DNA of 64,000 nucleotides from positions 1-64,000 of the forward strand of contig NZ_JAQPPK010000006.1 of the NCBI RefSeq assembly GCF_029952445.1. The letters are read 5' to 3'. The notes under the pieces are model-generated. The model was not told the DNA's origin. It saw only the letters and a program-made list of their open reading frames with translations, and did not search any database. Position numbers and translations under genes: made by a program. Below are positions 38,206 to 46,713 of this stretch, one piece after another. How positions within the stretch are numbered: position 1 is the stretch's first letter; each line of letters begins with the position of its first letter. This stretch comes from Paenarthrobacter nitroguajacolicus. Its GTDB lineage: Bacteria; Actinomycetota; Actinomycetes; Actinomycetales; Micrococcaceae.

Positions 38206-38259
38206 GCTTCAACGGACAACGCTGCTTCAACGGACAACAGGGCTTCAATGGACAACGCT
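38206..38259. repeat. 18-bp tandem repeat x3 at a convergent junction
   Basis: Units GCTTCAACGGACAACGCT, GCTTCAACGGACAACAGG and GCTTCAATGGACAACGCT lie end to end. They fill the gap between the large secreted-protein gene and the TolB-like gene and cover the stop codon of the latter (38245-38247). No terminator hairpin is present in the gap. Confidence 0.9.
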
Positions 38260-39285
38260 GGGCGACCAAGCATGGGCGATAAACATGCTTGGTTGCTCGG
38301 CGGGATCCGTTCCCAGCTTCCAGATGTTGCTGTCCCCATCGGTGGTTTCGTCCGGCAGCCCATAGAGAAGGTTCTTCCCATCCAGCCATTCGACTTGGTC
38401 GTCCACGCTGCGCTTTTCGGCAAGGACGGTTTCTTGTCCGGTGGCGAGGTCAAGAACCGCGACGTTCCAATGTGCCGCCAGCGCACCGCCGTCGTTCTTC
38501 TTGTACGCGATCCTGGTCCCGTCCGGGGAAATCGAAGGGCACTCCACGTTGTCATGGATAGCTGTCAGGGTTCTCGCTGACAAGCTCCCGCGTACCAGCC
38601 AAATGCGCCCGGAAGCGGCCGCTGTGGCATAGAAGACGTCAGCTTGCCCCGGGGCGAAGGTCACGCCCCAGATGTTCCGGTCCGTGACTTGGAGGCGCTC
38701 GCCGTTGACGAGCAGGGCAAAGTCCTCAAGGTTGCCGGAAGTTCCGCCGGGGACGCTGATCTCGGTGGCGGTCGAAAATCCTGCAGTGGCGTAGGAGTGG
38801 CCGGTGACGAACACGGTAGTGGAGATCATGGAACCATCGGGACTGATCCGGGTCCTGCTGGGTATTCCGGGCAGCGGCCAGGATCTTTGTTGCTCCCAGT
38901 TGCGGTTGAACACTGCGGCTTCGAAGGAGGTCACCAGCCCACGGTTGGTGCGCAGGCACACGACGCTGTCCAGGGAACCGTAGACCCGGTCGCAATCCTG
39001 CCCGCTGATGGCCCGGGTGCCGCCGGGGTCGGACAACGGTACTGTTGCGGCATTTCCGTAGCCCTGGCCCGACGCAGTGTTCCGGAACAGTACGAATGGA
39101 GCCGCAGGAATCTGCCCACCTGCTGAAGTTCCAACGGACGAAGCTGCCGTCCGGCTCTCTTCAAAACGCTGATACGCTCCCACCGCGTAGATTCCGGCGG
39201 TGACCAACACCAGTACCGTTACCACCAGGAGCGCGCCCCACCGCACCCTTCCTCCGGCGACCCCTTGGGCGGCCTGATCCTTCAT
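38245..39285 (-). CDS. Membrane-anchored TolB-like beta-propeller protein
   Basis: A 346-residue protein with one N-terminal transmembrane helix (about 17-37) and an extracytoplasmic PD40/WD40-like propeller; blades are marked by SRTRISPDGSMI and CPSISPDGTRIAYKK, typical of the TolB C-terminal domain. TolB-like proteins bind partner proteins or glycans; no enzyme motif is seen. ATG overlaps the upstream MFS stop by 4 bp (ATGA), so the two are translationally coupled, suggesting a common transport or envelope function. Its stop lies within a tandem repeat. Confidence 0.78.
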   Translation of the reverse strand: MKDQAAQGVAGGRVRWGALLVVTVLVLVTAGIYAVGAYQRFEESRTAASSVGTSAGGQIPAAPFVLFRNTASGQGYGNAATVPLSDPGGTRAISGQDCDRVYGSLDSVVCLRTNRGLVTSFEAAVFNRNWEQQRSWPLPGIPSRTRISPDGSMISTTVFVTGHSYATAGFSTATEISVPGGTSGNLEDFALLVNGERLQVTDRNIWGVTFAPGQADVFYATAAASGRIWLVRGSLSARTLTAIHDNVECPSISPDGTRIAYKKNDGGALAAHWNVAVLDLATGQETVLAEKRSVDDQVEWLDGKNLLYGLPDETTDGDSNIWKLGTDPAEQPSMFIAHAWSPSVVH

Positions 39286-40583
39286 GCGCCGTCACTGACG
39301 TCGGCTGTTTGCGCCCGTTTGGCACCACGGAGGATGAAGAACACAGCAATAACGGCGCAGGCCAACAACGCCGCGGCCACCAGCATCGCAGCGGAAGCGC
39401 CAACCGCGTACCACAGCACACCAAACCCGGCCGATGCTGTCATACGGCTAAGGGCCACCACAGTCTGGGCGGATGCGATTCCCGTGGCGAGTTTCCCCGA
39501 AGGTGTCAGCTGGCTGGCCAAGGCGGCCAGGACGCCGTCGGTACCTGCGTAGAACGCTCCCAACAGGATCAGGCAACCCACTGTCGCCCACAAACCTCCA
39601 AAGGGTGCCGCGGCCAGCAGGTAGGTGGCCAGCAGCGCGACGTGCCCGCCTATGAAAACCGGTATCTTTCCAACCCTGTCCGCCAGCCTTCCCAGCGGAA
39701 TGGCCAACGCCAGAAACACCACGTTGGTGCCTACGAACAACAAGGGAAACCACTGGACAGCAAAGGAATCCCTGTCCTGCAGCACCAGATAGATGAAACC
39801 ATCGCCCATGGTCACCAGGCCCAAAAGCCCGGCTGCGATCAGCAGCTTGCCCAAGCCCGGTTCCCTAAGGTGGCTCCAGGAGAAGGCGAAAAGACGCCTC
39901 TCCTGCCGGGCCTGCGCACCTTTGAGCGCGCGGGCCTGGACGTCGGGCACCACCAGGCCAAGGACAGCGACACCAATCACAGCGAAGGCCAACGACACCA
40001 CGAACACGGTGCTGAACCCGTTGGGAATGACCAAAAGCACAAAGAAGGCGATCAAGGGCCCCGCCGCTGCACCAATGTTGTCCAACATTCGGTGCACCCC
40101 GAAGGACCTTGCCAGATGTTCGGGTTGCGCGGATACGGAAATAAGCGCGTCACGGGGAGCCGTGCGGATGCCTTTGCCGATGCGGTCACCGGTGACAATC
40201 GCCGCAATGGCCCAAAAACCCCCGGCAAAGAGGAAACCGATCCTGGCCAGCATGGACAGTCCGTAACCGGCCAAAGCTATCCGCTTTGGGTGGCCGGTGC
40301 GGTCGGCAGCCCAGCCGGCGGCAATCCGGACTATGGCGCTGGCACCTTGGTTGATGCCGTCGATGAAGCCGAAGGCGATAGTGGAAAGGCCAAGGAATCC
40401 GGTCACGTACAAGGGCAGGATCGCCGAAACCGATTCCGAGGACACGTCCGTCACCATGCTGACTATGCCCAGCCACAGGATAACCGGGGACAAGCGGAAC
40501 GGCACCTCGCCCAACAGTGCCGTTCCCGTGTCCTGCGACTTATCCCGTTTACCGCCGCTGCGGTCCGAAAGGGAAATGTACAT
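39282..40583 (-). CDS. MFS transporter
   Basis: A 433-residue major-facilitator protein with about twelve helices. Conserved elements include MVTDVSSESVSAILP in helix 1, RIAAGWAADRTGHPKRIAL and GDRIGKGIRTAPRDALIS, the last typical of a subgroup related to putative drug or metabolite exporters. ATG 40583 (MYISLSDRSGG) is taken; a longer frame to 41060 is an out-of-frame shadow of the next gene. It lies 7 bp after the anchored protein gene and overlaps the TolB-like gene by 4 bp: a three-gene operon. Confidence 0.85.
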   Translation of the reverse strand: MYISLSDRSGGKRDKSQDTGTALLGEVPFRLSPVILWLGIVSMVTDVSSESVSAILPLYVTGFLGLSTIAFGFIDGINQGASAIVRIAAGWAADRTGHPKRIALAGYGLSMLARIGFLFAGGFWAIAAIVTGDRIGKGIRTAPRDALISVSAQPEHLARSFGVHRMLDNIGAAAGPLIAFFVLLVIPNGFSTVFVVSLAFAVIGVAVLGLVVPDVQARALKGAQARQERRLFAFSWSHLREPGLGKLLIAAGLLGLVTMGDGFIYLVLQDRDSFAVQWFPLLFVGTNVVFLALAIPLGRLADRVGKIPVFIGGHVALLATYLLAAAPFGGLWATVGCLILLGAFYAGTDGVLAALASQLTPSGKLATGIASAQTVVALSRMTASAGFGVLWYAVGASAAMLVAAALLACAVIAVFFILRGAKRAQTADVSDGA

Positions 40584-40590
40584 GGATGCC

Positions 40591-41310
40591 TCAGCCCGTC
40601 GTCGTGTGCAGGCTGCCCAATAGCTGGAAGCGTGAGCTGCCTGTGCCTGTAGTCGACACCGAAACAGTGACCGTGTCCGTGCCGCGCACGAACCGGGAAG
40701 CCATGGCGCCATCTGCGGCGGGCGCTTCTTCCGACCAGAATCCATGGGCCACCAGGGAGTCACGGAAGGAACCAAGCACCTCTGCCTGCGGCTTGTCCAC
40801 AATGCCGTCAGCGGCAACTTGGAGGGTGTTTCCGGAGGTCGAGACCGAGGTGGAACCGACAGTGGTTCCGGCCGGAAGGGTAAGGACTCCCGCCGGCCAC
40901 CCGTCCACCACTTCGCCCGCTGCGGTTCCCGGCGCCGGCAAGGCACCGGTGATGAGCGGAGCGGGAGCAGTCGGCGCCGGCAGGCCGGTGGGGGTTGCGG
41001 TGACAGGAGGCAGGACTTCCAGCGCCTGGCCACCTGAGGGCGAAGAGCCGCCGTCGCCACCGTTTCCAGCAGTGCCGCCCCCCGAAGTGCCCGACGGCGT
41101 ACTGCCGGAGGTGGGTGCCTCGGCGCCCTGCGAGCCGGTGCCGCCGGAGGTCGTCGACCCGGGGCCCGTCAGTCCCGGGCTTGGAGAGGATGAGGCCGTA
41201 GCCTGAGCCGACGGCCCCGACTTCACAGCCAGCTGGTCAAAGACAATTGCGACGGCGGCGATCAGCACAGCGAGGCAAATACCCGCGATGACCAGCCGCC
41301 GCGCCATCAT
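40591..41310 (-). CDS. Membrane-anchored protein with Ser/Gly/Thr-rich stalk, unknown
   Basis: A 239-residue protein I do not recognise. An N-terminal transmembrane helix (about 6-26) is followed by a low-complexity Ser/Gly/Thr/Pro stalk (about 35-125) and a compact C-terminal region (about 135-239, GEVVDGWPAGVLTLPAGTTV to SSRFQLLGSLHTTTG) that may be a small outside domain. ATG 41310 (MMARRLVIAG) is chosen because it places the helix at the N-terminus. First gene of the three-gene envelope operon. Confidence 0.72.
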   Translation of the reverse strand: MMARRLVIAGICLAVLIAAVAIVFDQLAVKSGPSAQATASSSPSPGLTGPGSTTSGGTGSQGAEAPTSGSTPSGTSGGGTAGNGGDGGSSPSGGQALEVLPPVTATPTGLPAPTAPAPLITGALPAPGTAAGEVVDGWPAGVLTLPAGTTVGSTSVSTSGNTLQVAADGIVDKPQAEVLGSFRDSLVAHGFWSEEAPAADGAMASRFVRGTDTVTVSVSTTGTGSSRFQLLGSLHTTTG

Positions 41311-41493
41311 GGCGTTCCCGCAAGGACGTGCGTGCCCGTAAGGGCCTTGAATGCCGTGGATGCGATGGCGGCGGGTAGAACTGACGCCACCCTCGATGGG
41401 GTGGCGTTCGGCCGTGCGATGGCGATGTGCCGCGCCAAGCGTTTCATGGGGACAGTCTGCCACCCACGCCCGTTTTCCGGAACAGTTTTGGCG

Positions 41494-42447
41494 CTACCAA
41501 CGACCATTGCGTGGACGTGGCTGGCAGACCGGGCAGGTGTAGGAGGAACGGTTCATGAATTGTTCCCGTTTGATCATGCTCTGGAGGCCCTTGGCAGCAC
41601 AGCGTCCGCAGTATTCACCGGCGCGCCCGTAGGCATTGAGCGAGCGTGCAAAGTAGCCCGAATCTCCGTTGACGTTGACATACAGGGAGTCGAAGCTGGT
41701 TCCACCGGCAGCCAAAGCGGCGTTCATGACATCCTTCACAGCGCTGATGAGCCGCTCCGCATCTCCCCGCCGCAAAGTATCGGTGGCCCGTGCGTAATGC
41801 AGTTGTGACTGCCACAGGGCTTCATCCGCGTAGATGTTTCCGATACCGGAAATGACCCCTTGGTCCAGGAGGGCGCGTTTGAGGCCCGTCTTCCGGTTCT
41901 TGATTTTCCGGTAGAACGCGTCGAAGGAGAAGAAAGGGTCCAAGGGGTCCCGGGCTATGTGCGAGGCTTCTTCGGCGATCTCTGGCAGGGGCGTCTCGCC
42001 CAGTCCGCCGGGTCCGGAGTCCGCAGTGGGTACCAACGACGTGACGAAGAGTCCACCGAAGATCCTCTGGTCCACGAACCGCAACTGCTCCGGCATGCCT
42101 TCCACCGGGCTCAGGGTAATCCTGACCTTGAGATGTTTCTCGTCCGGAACGTCAGGGTCCTGCATCAGCAGCTGCCCGCTCATTCCCAAGTGCGCCATCA
42201 GCGCCACCTTCGGGAGTGTGCCCTCGCCTGGGTAACCGTCCATGGACAGTGGCATCCAGAGAAACTTTCCGCGGCGCACGACGTCGAGGACTACAGCGTG
42301 CTCAAGATTTCCCACGAAGTCTTCGGTGCCCAGCACGTGGCGCCGTATGGAGCGCGGGTCCAGTACTTCGACGGCGGTGATGGTCCGGCCCCGGACCCAC
42401 TTGGCCAGGCCGCGACGCACCACTTCTACTTCGGGAAGCTCAGGCAT
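41494..42447 (-). CDS. mutM: Formamidopyrimidine-DNA glycosylase
   Basis: Removes 8-oxoguanine and formamidopyrimidines and nicks the DNA. Pro2 and Glu3 of MPELPEVEVVRRGL form the active site; the C-terminal zinc finger has CGRC and CPVC around NRSSYTCPVC, with the conserved Arg. GKFLWMPL supplies the Lys. 317 residues. It follows rnc by 6 bp, the usual rnc-mutM pairing in actinobacteria. Confidence 0.96.
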   Translation of the reverse strand: MPELPEVEVVRRGLAKWVRGRTITAVEVLDPRSIRRHVLGTEDFVGNLEHAVVLDVVRRGKFLWMPLSMDGYPGEGTLPKVALMAHLGMSGQLLMQDPDVPDEKHLKVRITLSPVEGMPEQLRFVDQRIFGGLFVTSLVPTADSGPGGLGETPLPEIAEEASHIARDPLDPFFSFDAFYRKIKNRKTGLKRALLDQGVISGIGNIYADEALWQSQLHYARATDTLRRGDAERLISAVKDVMNAALAAGGTSFDSLYVNVNGDSGYFARSLNAYGRAGEYCGRCAAKGLQSMIKREQFMNRSSYTCPVCQPRPRNGRW

Positions 42448-42453
42448 GGGCTC

Positions 42454-43164
42454 TCAAGCCGAGGCGGGACCGGCAGGGGTTGCATCCAGGGCAGTCAGGG
42501 CACGCCAGGCATCGGCCGCAGCTTCCTGCTCGGCTTCCTTTTTGGAGTGTCCGGAACCGCGCCCGTAGGGAGTCCCGCCAATGTTCAGCACAGCTTCGAA
42601 GGTCCGTGCATGGTCAGGACCAGAGCCTTCCACGGCGTAGTGGATGGCACCCAGTTGCCGGCTTGCGGTGAGCTCCTGGATGCTCGTCTTCCAGTCAGTC
42701 CCGGCCCCGAGGGCGCCTGCGTCCTTCAGGAGCGGTCCCACCAGGCGCATGACCAACTGGCGTGCAGTTTCCATGTCGTTGGACAGGTACGTGGCACCGA
42801 TCAACGCCTCCATGGTGTCAGCCAGGATGGAGGCCTTGTTCTTGCCATCGGTTAGTTTTTCGCCTTGACCGAGGTAGATGAACTCGCCCACGCCGATCTC
42901 ACGGCCGATTCCGGCCAGCGCGCGCGTACTGACGACGGCGGAGCGTCGCTTGGCGAGCTCGCCTTCGGGCAGCGTGGGGTTCTCACGGTAAAGGGAATCG
43001 GTCACGGAGAAGCCCAGGATGGAGTCGCCGAGGAACTCGAGGCGCTCGTTGGTGGGGATCCCGCCGTTCTCATACGCGTATGAGCGATGTGTGAGAGCAA
43101 GACGAAGCGTCTCGGTGTCAATGGAGACACCGAGACGCTTCAGAAGCTCTTCAGTTGAAGACAT
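42454..43164 (-). CDS. rnc: Ribonuclease III
   Basis: Cuts double-stranded RNA, including rRNA precursors. The signature [17 protein letters not shown] provides the catalytic acidic residues; a second acidic site lies in [13 protein letters not shown]. The C-terminal dsRNA-binding domain (about 160-228) ends [13 protein letters not shown]. 236 residues. It sits 22 bp downstream of rpmF and just upstream of mutM. Confidence 0.96.
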   Translation of the reverse strand: MSSTEELLKRLGVSIDTETLRLALTHRSYAYENGGIPTNERLEFLGDSILGFSVTDSLYRENPTLPEGELAKRRSAVVSTRALAGIGREIGVGEFIYLGQGEKLTDGKNKASILADTMEALIGATYLSNDMETARQLVMRLVGPLLKDAGALGAGTDWKTSIQELTASRQLGAIHYAVEGSGPDHARTFEAVLNIGGTPYGRGSGHSKKEAEQEAAADAWRALTALDATPAGPASA

Positions 43165-43186
43165 CCTAGTCAGCCTCTACGGCAGA

Positions 43187-43390
43187 TTAGGCGTCTGCGA
43201 CCTTGCGGCCCTTGTATTCAAGGAACAGCGCGGTGCCGGCAGAGTCAGTAACGACCTTTGCCTGGTGCGGCAGGCTGTAGGTAACCTGACCGTTTTCGAT
43301 GGTCTTGACCAAGTTGGGGGCAGTTGCCTTCCACTGGGCACGGCGGGCGCGTGTATTTGCGCGAGACATTTTCCGCTTGGGAACAGCCAC
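43187..43390 (-). CDS. rpmF: 50S ribosomal protein L32, zinc-free type
   Basis: A 67-residue ribosomal protein: [20 protein letters not shown] is the conserved N-terminus. None of the four zinc-ribbon cysteines is present, so this is a C-minus type L32 not needing zinc. Normal length for the family. The order yceD-rpmF-rnc-mutM is common. A C-plus paralogue elsewhere in the genome cannot be excluded. Confidence 0.95.
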   Translation of the reverse strand: MAVPKRKMSRANTRARRAQWKATAPNLVKTIENGQVTYSLPHQAKVVTDSAGTALFLEYKGRKVADA

Positions 43391-43423
43391 GGCTATCTCA
43401 TTTCTCTCTTAGACGAACACTTA

Positions 43424-43975
43424 CTAATCGGTTTGCCGGTCAGTCTTAGCCAGATCAGCTAGGGCAGCCCAGCGAGGGTCAATGACCTCGTGGTGGTGCC
43501 CCGGCTCGTCTTCCAGACGCGCTCCACATTCGGAGCACAGGCCCTGGCAGTCTTCCCGGCACACCGGCTGGAACGGCAGCATAGTGACAACTGCGTCCCG
43601 CAACACCGGCTCAAGATCGATTAGATCGTACTCGACTCGACGTTGCTCTTCATCGTCTTCTTCGGCCGAAAGCTCAGCACCTTCGTAGAAGAAAAGTTCT
43701 TGCACATTGACCTCAAGGTCATACGCAAGGGGATCCAGGCATCGCCCGCATTCGCCGGTTACTTCGACAATCGCGGATCCAGATACCAGAATTCCTTCGT
43801 GTACGGCCTCAAGACGAAGATCCAGCTCGATATCCGAGCCTTCCTTTACGCCAATGAGCGCCACACCAAGGTCACTTGGCGCAGGTACATGCTCGTTGAG
43901 TGTCCGCATGGTCCCTGGACTGCGTCCAAGGTCCTTGACTACCAGCGCCAAGGGCGAACTTGCATCTCGCTTAAT
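43424..43975 (-). CDS. yceD: YceD/DUF177 family protein
   Basis: A 183-residue protein of the DUF177 family, always linked to rpmF; the bacterial role involves 23S rRNA or L32 biogenesis and is not fully defined. Two Cys pairs (GECGRC and CSECG) suggest a metal site, with CREDCQGLCSEC near the C-terminus. No ATG or GTG lies near the frame start: AGGAG at 43981-43985 is five bases before an ATT at 43975 (IKRDASSPLA), so I take ATT as the start. TTG 43951 is the conventional alternative but has no good ribosome site. Confidence 0.82.
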   Translation of the reverse strand: MKRDASSPLALVVKDLGRSPGTMRTLNEHVPAPSDLGVALIGVKEGSDIELDLRLEAVHEGILVSGSAIVEVTGECGRCLDPLAYDLEVNVQELFFYEGAELSAEEDDEEQRRVEYDLIDLEPVLRDAVVTMLPFQPVCREDCQGLCSECGARLEDEPGHHHEVIDPRWAALADLAKTDRQTD

Positions 43976-43980
43976 GAGAA

Positions 43981-43985
43981 CTCCT
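43981..43985 (-). promoter_or_regulatory. Shine-Dalgarno site supporting an ATT start of yceD
   Basis: AGGAG on the minus strand, followed by TTCTC and ATT. The upstream frame is closed by TAA before any ATG, GTG or TTG appears, which makes the ATT the best-supported initiator. Confidence 0.55.
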
Positions 43986-44117
43986 GTAGAACATATGACC
44001 GACGTACCATCTTAGCCTGATCACGCTTGAGGACTCAAACTGACGCCGGGCGCGCGCAGAAGCGCACTGGATTCAGCTTGAGGGAACTCTGCATGAGGGC
44101 GCAGGTACCCCACAAGC

Positions 44118-44618
44118 CTACCCCTTGCGTGGAAGGTCAGTGGGCGGCTCGCCAGCAAGAAGCCGCTTCAACACCGATTTCGGCACGAAATCCGAGATGT
44201 CGCCACCCAGGACATTGACTTCCTTGATCAAGGTGGAGGACAGATGCACGTAATGCGCCTCGGCGGGCAGAAAGACTGTTTCGACGCCGGCCAACTGGCG
44301 GTTCATGGTGGCCATCGGCAACTCGTAATCGAAGTCCGAGGATGAGCGCAGGCCCTTGACAATGGCCGAGATGCCCCTGTGCCGGCAATACTCGGCGAGC
44401 AAGCCTTCACCCATGGGTTCGACGATGATGCCACGCAGGGAAGCGAGCGTTTCACGCGCCATCTCCATGCGGTCCTCGAGGCTGAACCGGTACTTCTTGG
44501 CGTAGTTGGTGGACACGGCCACGATGACTTCATCGAACAGGCCGGCGGCCCGGGCAATGACTTCGAGATGTCCATTGTGGATAGGGTCAAAGGATCCAGG
44601 GCATACCGCGCGTCTCAT
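44118..44618 (-). CDS. coaD: Phosphopantetheine adenylyltransferase
   Basis: Fourth step of coenzyme A synthesis: joins ATP and 4'-phosphopantetheine to form dephospho-CoA. The nucleotidyltransferase motif HxGH is His14 to His17 in FDPIHNGHLEV; the C-terminal SSTLIKE corresponds to the ISSTxxR-type motif. 166 residues, normal. Divergent from the aminotransferase gene across 35 bp, and upstream of the yceD-rpmF-rnc cluster. Confidence 0.95.
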   Translation of the reverse strand: MRRAVCPGSFDPIHNGHLEVIARAAGLFDEVIVAVSTNYAKKYRFSLEDRMEMARETLASLRGIIVEPMGEGLLAEYCRHRGISAIVKGLRSSSDFDYELPMATMNRQLAGVETVFLPAEAHYVHLSSTLIKEVNVLGGDISDFVPKSVLKRLLAGEPPTDLPRKG

Positions 44619-44653
44619 GAGACGAACCTACCCCATGGCTTTGCCGGGATACC

Positions 44654-45907
44654 ATGGCTGCCATGGCATCAGCAGGCAGCAGCACCCCGTTCACTGGAAC
44701 TTCCGCCGGCACTCAGGCACCTTGGAAACGGGCCGCTGTTGGAGCCAACCTGCTATCCCCTTCCGGGGACCTGGGAGTCACCATCTTCGAAGAGATGACC
44801 ACTTTGGCGGTATCAACCGGTGCCATAAACCTGGGGCAAGGATTTCCCGACGAGGACGGCCCCGCCGAGATCAAAGCTGCTGCACAGGCTGCCATCGCAG
44901 CCGGTGCCAACCAGTACGCGCCCGGCAAGGGTGTCGCCGCGTTGCGGGAAGCGGTCTCAGCGCACCAGCAGCGCTTCTACGGCCTTGCCCCCGATCCCGA
45001 AAATGAAGTGCTGGTCACCACGGGGGCAACCGAAGCCATCGCAGCCGCGCTGCTGGCTTTTGTCCAGCCCGGTGACGAAGTCCTGACTTTCGAGCCGTTC
45101 TACGACTCGTACGGAGCAGTCATCGGCTTGGCAGGTGCCACGCATGTCACCGCTCCCCTGTTGGCACCCGATTTCATGCCCGACCTCGCCACGTTGGAAG
45201 AGTCCTTCAGCAGCAGAACGAAGATTGTCCTCCTGAACAACCCGCACAATCCCACGGGTGCTGTCTTTCCGGAAAGCGTGCTGAGCAGGATCGTGGAGTT
45301 GGCCGCCAAATACGGGGCCATCATCCTCAGCGACGAAGTCTACGAACACCTCACCTTCGGAGTACCGCACATCCCCGTGACCACCCTCCCGGGCGCCGCC
45401 GAACGGACCATCACCATCTCCTCGGCCGGCAAGACCTTCTCTTTCACAGGCTGGAAGATCGGCTGGCTCAGCGGCCCCGCAGATCTGGTGGCTTCGGTGC
45501 GTACCGTGAAGCAATTCCTGACCTACAGTTCCGGCACGCCCTTCCAGGGTGCCATCGCCGTGGGACTTGGCCTGCCCGATCAGTTCTACACCGGCATAGC
45601 CGAGACCCTTCGCCACAAGCGCGACATCCTCGCAGAAGGCCTCCGAGCCGCAGGTTTCAGCGTTTACAACCCGAGTGGCACCTATTTCATCAACGTCGAT
45701 ACCTCGCCCTTGGGCATCCGGGACTCCGTAGACCTGGCAAGGCGCCTGCCCGGCCTCGTGGGGGTGGCCGCCATCCCCGTCCCCGTCTTCTGCCATGCCG
45801 ACGGCGCCGAACGAACCCGGAGCCTGCTGCGTTTCGCCTTCTGCAAGAAGGTCGACGTCCTGGAAGAAGCGGCCGGACGGCTTGCCACGCTCAAGGACCG
45901 GCTGTGA
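44654..45907 (+). CDS. Class I/II PLP-dependent aminotransferase
   Basis: A 417-residue fold-type I aminotransferase. The PLP Lys is Lys260 in SSAGKTFSFTGWKIGW; NNPHNPTG and SDEVYEHL are the cofactor-binding motifs. It resembles methionine/N-succinyldiaminopimelate aminotransferases (DapC/YbdL-like); the exact substrate is unclear. ATG 44654 and ATG 44663 are both possible. The stop overlaps the next gene's GTG start (GTGA), indicating coupling. Confidence 0.88.
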   Translation: MAAMASAGSSTPFTGTSAGTQAPWKRAAVGANLLSPSGDLGVTIFEEMTTLAVSTGAINLGQGFPDEDGPAEIKAAAQAAIAAGANQYAPGKGVAALREAVSAHQQRFYGLAPDPENEVLVTTGATEAIAAALLAFVQPGDEVLTFEPFYDSYGAVIGLAGATHVTAPLLAPDFMPDLATLEESFSSRTKIVLLNNPHNPTGAVFPESVLSRIVELAAKYGAIILSDEVYEHLTFGVPHIPVTTLPGAAERTITISSAGKTFSFTGWKIGWLSGPADLVASVRTVKQFLTYSSGTPFQGAIAVGLGLPDQFYTGIAETLRHKRDILAEGLRAAGFSVYNPSGTYFINVDTSPLGIRDSVDLARRLPGLVGVAAIPVPVFCHADGAERTRSLLRFAFCKKVDVLEEAAGRLATLKDRL

Positions 45908-46692
45908 AGCCGCACGACTCCGGCCACGCTGCGCGTTTCCTCCGAACAACGGGCCAACACGCCAGCATTGAACAGGACGAATTGGTAGGGGGCAGCTTCA
46001 TCCTCAGCATCGGCGGCGCCGAGCAATCACACGTCAATCTCGCCGATCCGGCTGAGATCTTCTACGAATACCTCCGCAGGATCGGGCATGTGGTGGACTT
46101 GGCCGCCGGGTCCGACCAGCCTATCCGGGCCCTGCATTTGGGGGCCGGAGCGCTCACGCTGGCCCGCTACATCCAAGCCACCCGGCCCGGCTCCGAACAG
46201 CATGCCGTTGAACTGGAACGCGAACTTCTTGATTTCGTCCTTCAGAAACTGCCCATGCCTGAAGGCACAAAACTGACCACCCACATCGGCGATGCCCGCG
46301 ATGCCCTGGCCGGGCTGAGCTCCGAAGCCGCCTTCGACGTCGTCATCCTTGATATCTTCTCCGGCCCCGAGGCGCCTGCCCATATCGCCTGCAGGGAGTT
46401 CTATGAAGAAGCGGCTGCGCTGCTGACTTCCGACGGCGTGCTGATAGTCAATGTGGGCGACGAGCCTGCGCTCACGCTGGTCCGCAGCCAGGTATTGGCA
46501 CTGCGCGAGGCCATGACGGATGTCGCTGCCTTCGCGGAGGCCGGGATGTTTGAGGGCCGCTATCCGGGCAACATCATCCTGGTTGGCACCCGCAGGCCAT
46601 GGCCCGCGGAATGGACAGCTGAACTCCTTGCCCGCGGCCCCCACCCGGCCGCGGTCCTTCACGGGGTGGACCTGGACCGGATCAGCGGCTAA
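45904..46692 (+). CDS. Spermidine-synthase-like methyltransferase-fold protein
   Basis: A 262-residue Rossmann-fold protein like the polyamine aminopropyltransferase family: ALHLGAGALTLARYI, VELERELLDFVLQ and VVILDIFSGPEAPAH mark the cofactor-binding region. It lacks the membrane part found in some fused versions. Spermidine synthesis is unproven, since key substrate residues were not checked. GTG 45904 overlaps the aminotransferase stop. Its 3' end is duplicated: the last seven codons recur in frame directly after the stop. Confidence 0.8.
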   Translation: MKPHDSGHAARFLRTTGQHASIEQDELVGGSFILSIGGAEQSHVNLADPAEIFYEYLRRIGHVVDLAAGSDQPIRALHLGAGALTLARYIQATRPGSEQHAVELERELLDFVLQKLPMPEGTKLTTHIGDARDALAGLSSEAAFDVVILDIFSGPEAPAHIACREFYEEAAALLTSDGVLIVNVGDEPALTLVRSQVLALREAMTDVAAFAEAGMFEGRYPGNIILVGTRRPWPAEWTAELLARGPHPAAVLHGVDLDRISG

Positions 46693-46713
46693 CTGGACCG
46701 GATCAGCAAGTAG
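46672..46713. repeat. 21-bp tandem duplication over the stop codon
   Basis: CTGGACCGGATCAGC occurs at 46672-46686 and 46693-46707; the full unit is 21 bp x 2, the first ending TAA and the second TAG in the same frame (LDRISG-stop, LDRISK-stop). The second copy fills the whole gap to the rsmD stop codon. Confidence 0.9.

Noticed and set aside
40584..41060. N-terminal extension of the MFS gene to 41060
   Set aside because: The extra 159 residues are Pro/Arg-rich and out of frame with the anchored-protein gene that occupies this stretch.
32949..41490. Prophage or insertion element as source of the envelope block
   Set aside because: No integrase, transposase, terminal inverted repeats or tRNA junction could be found in or around it.
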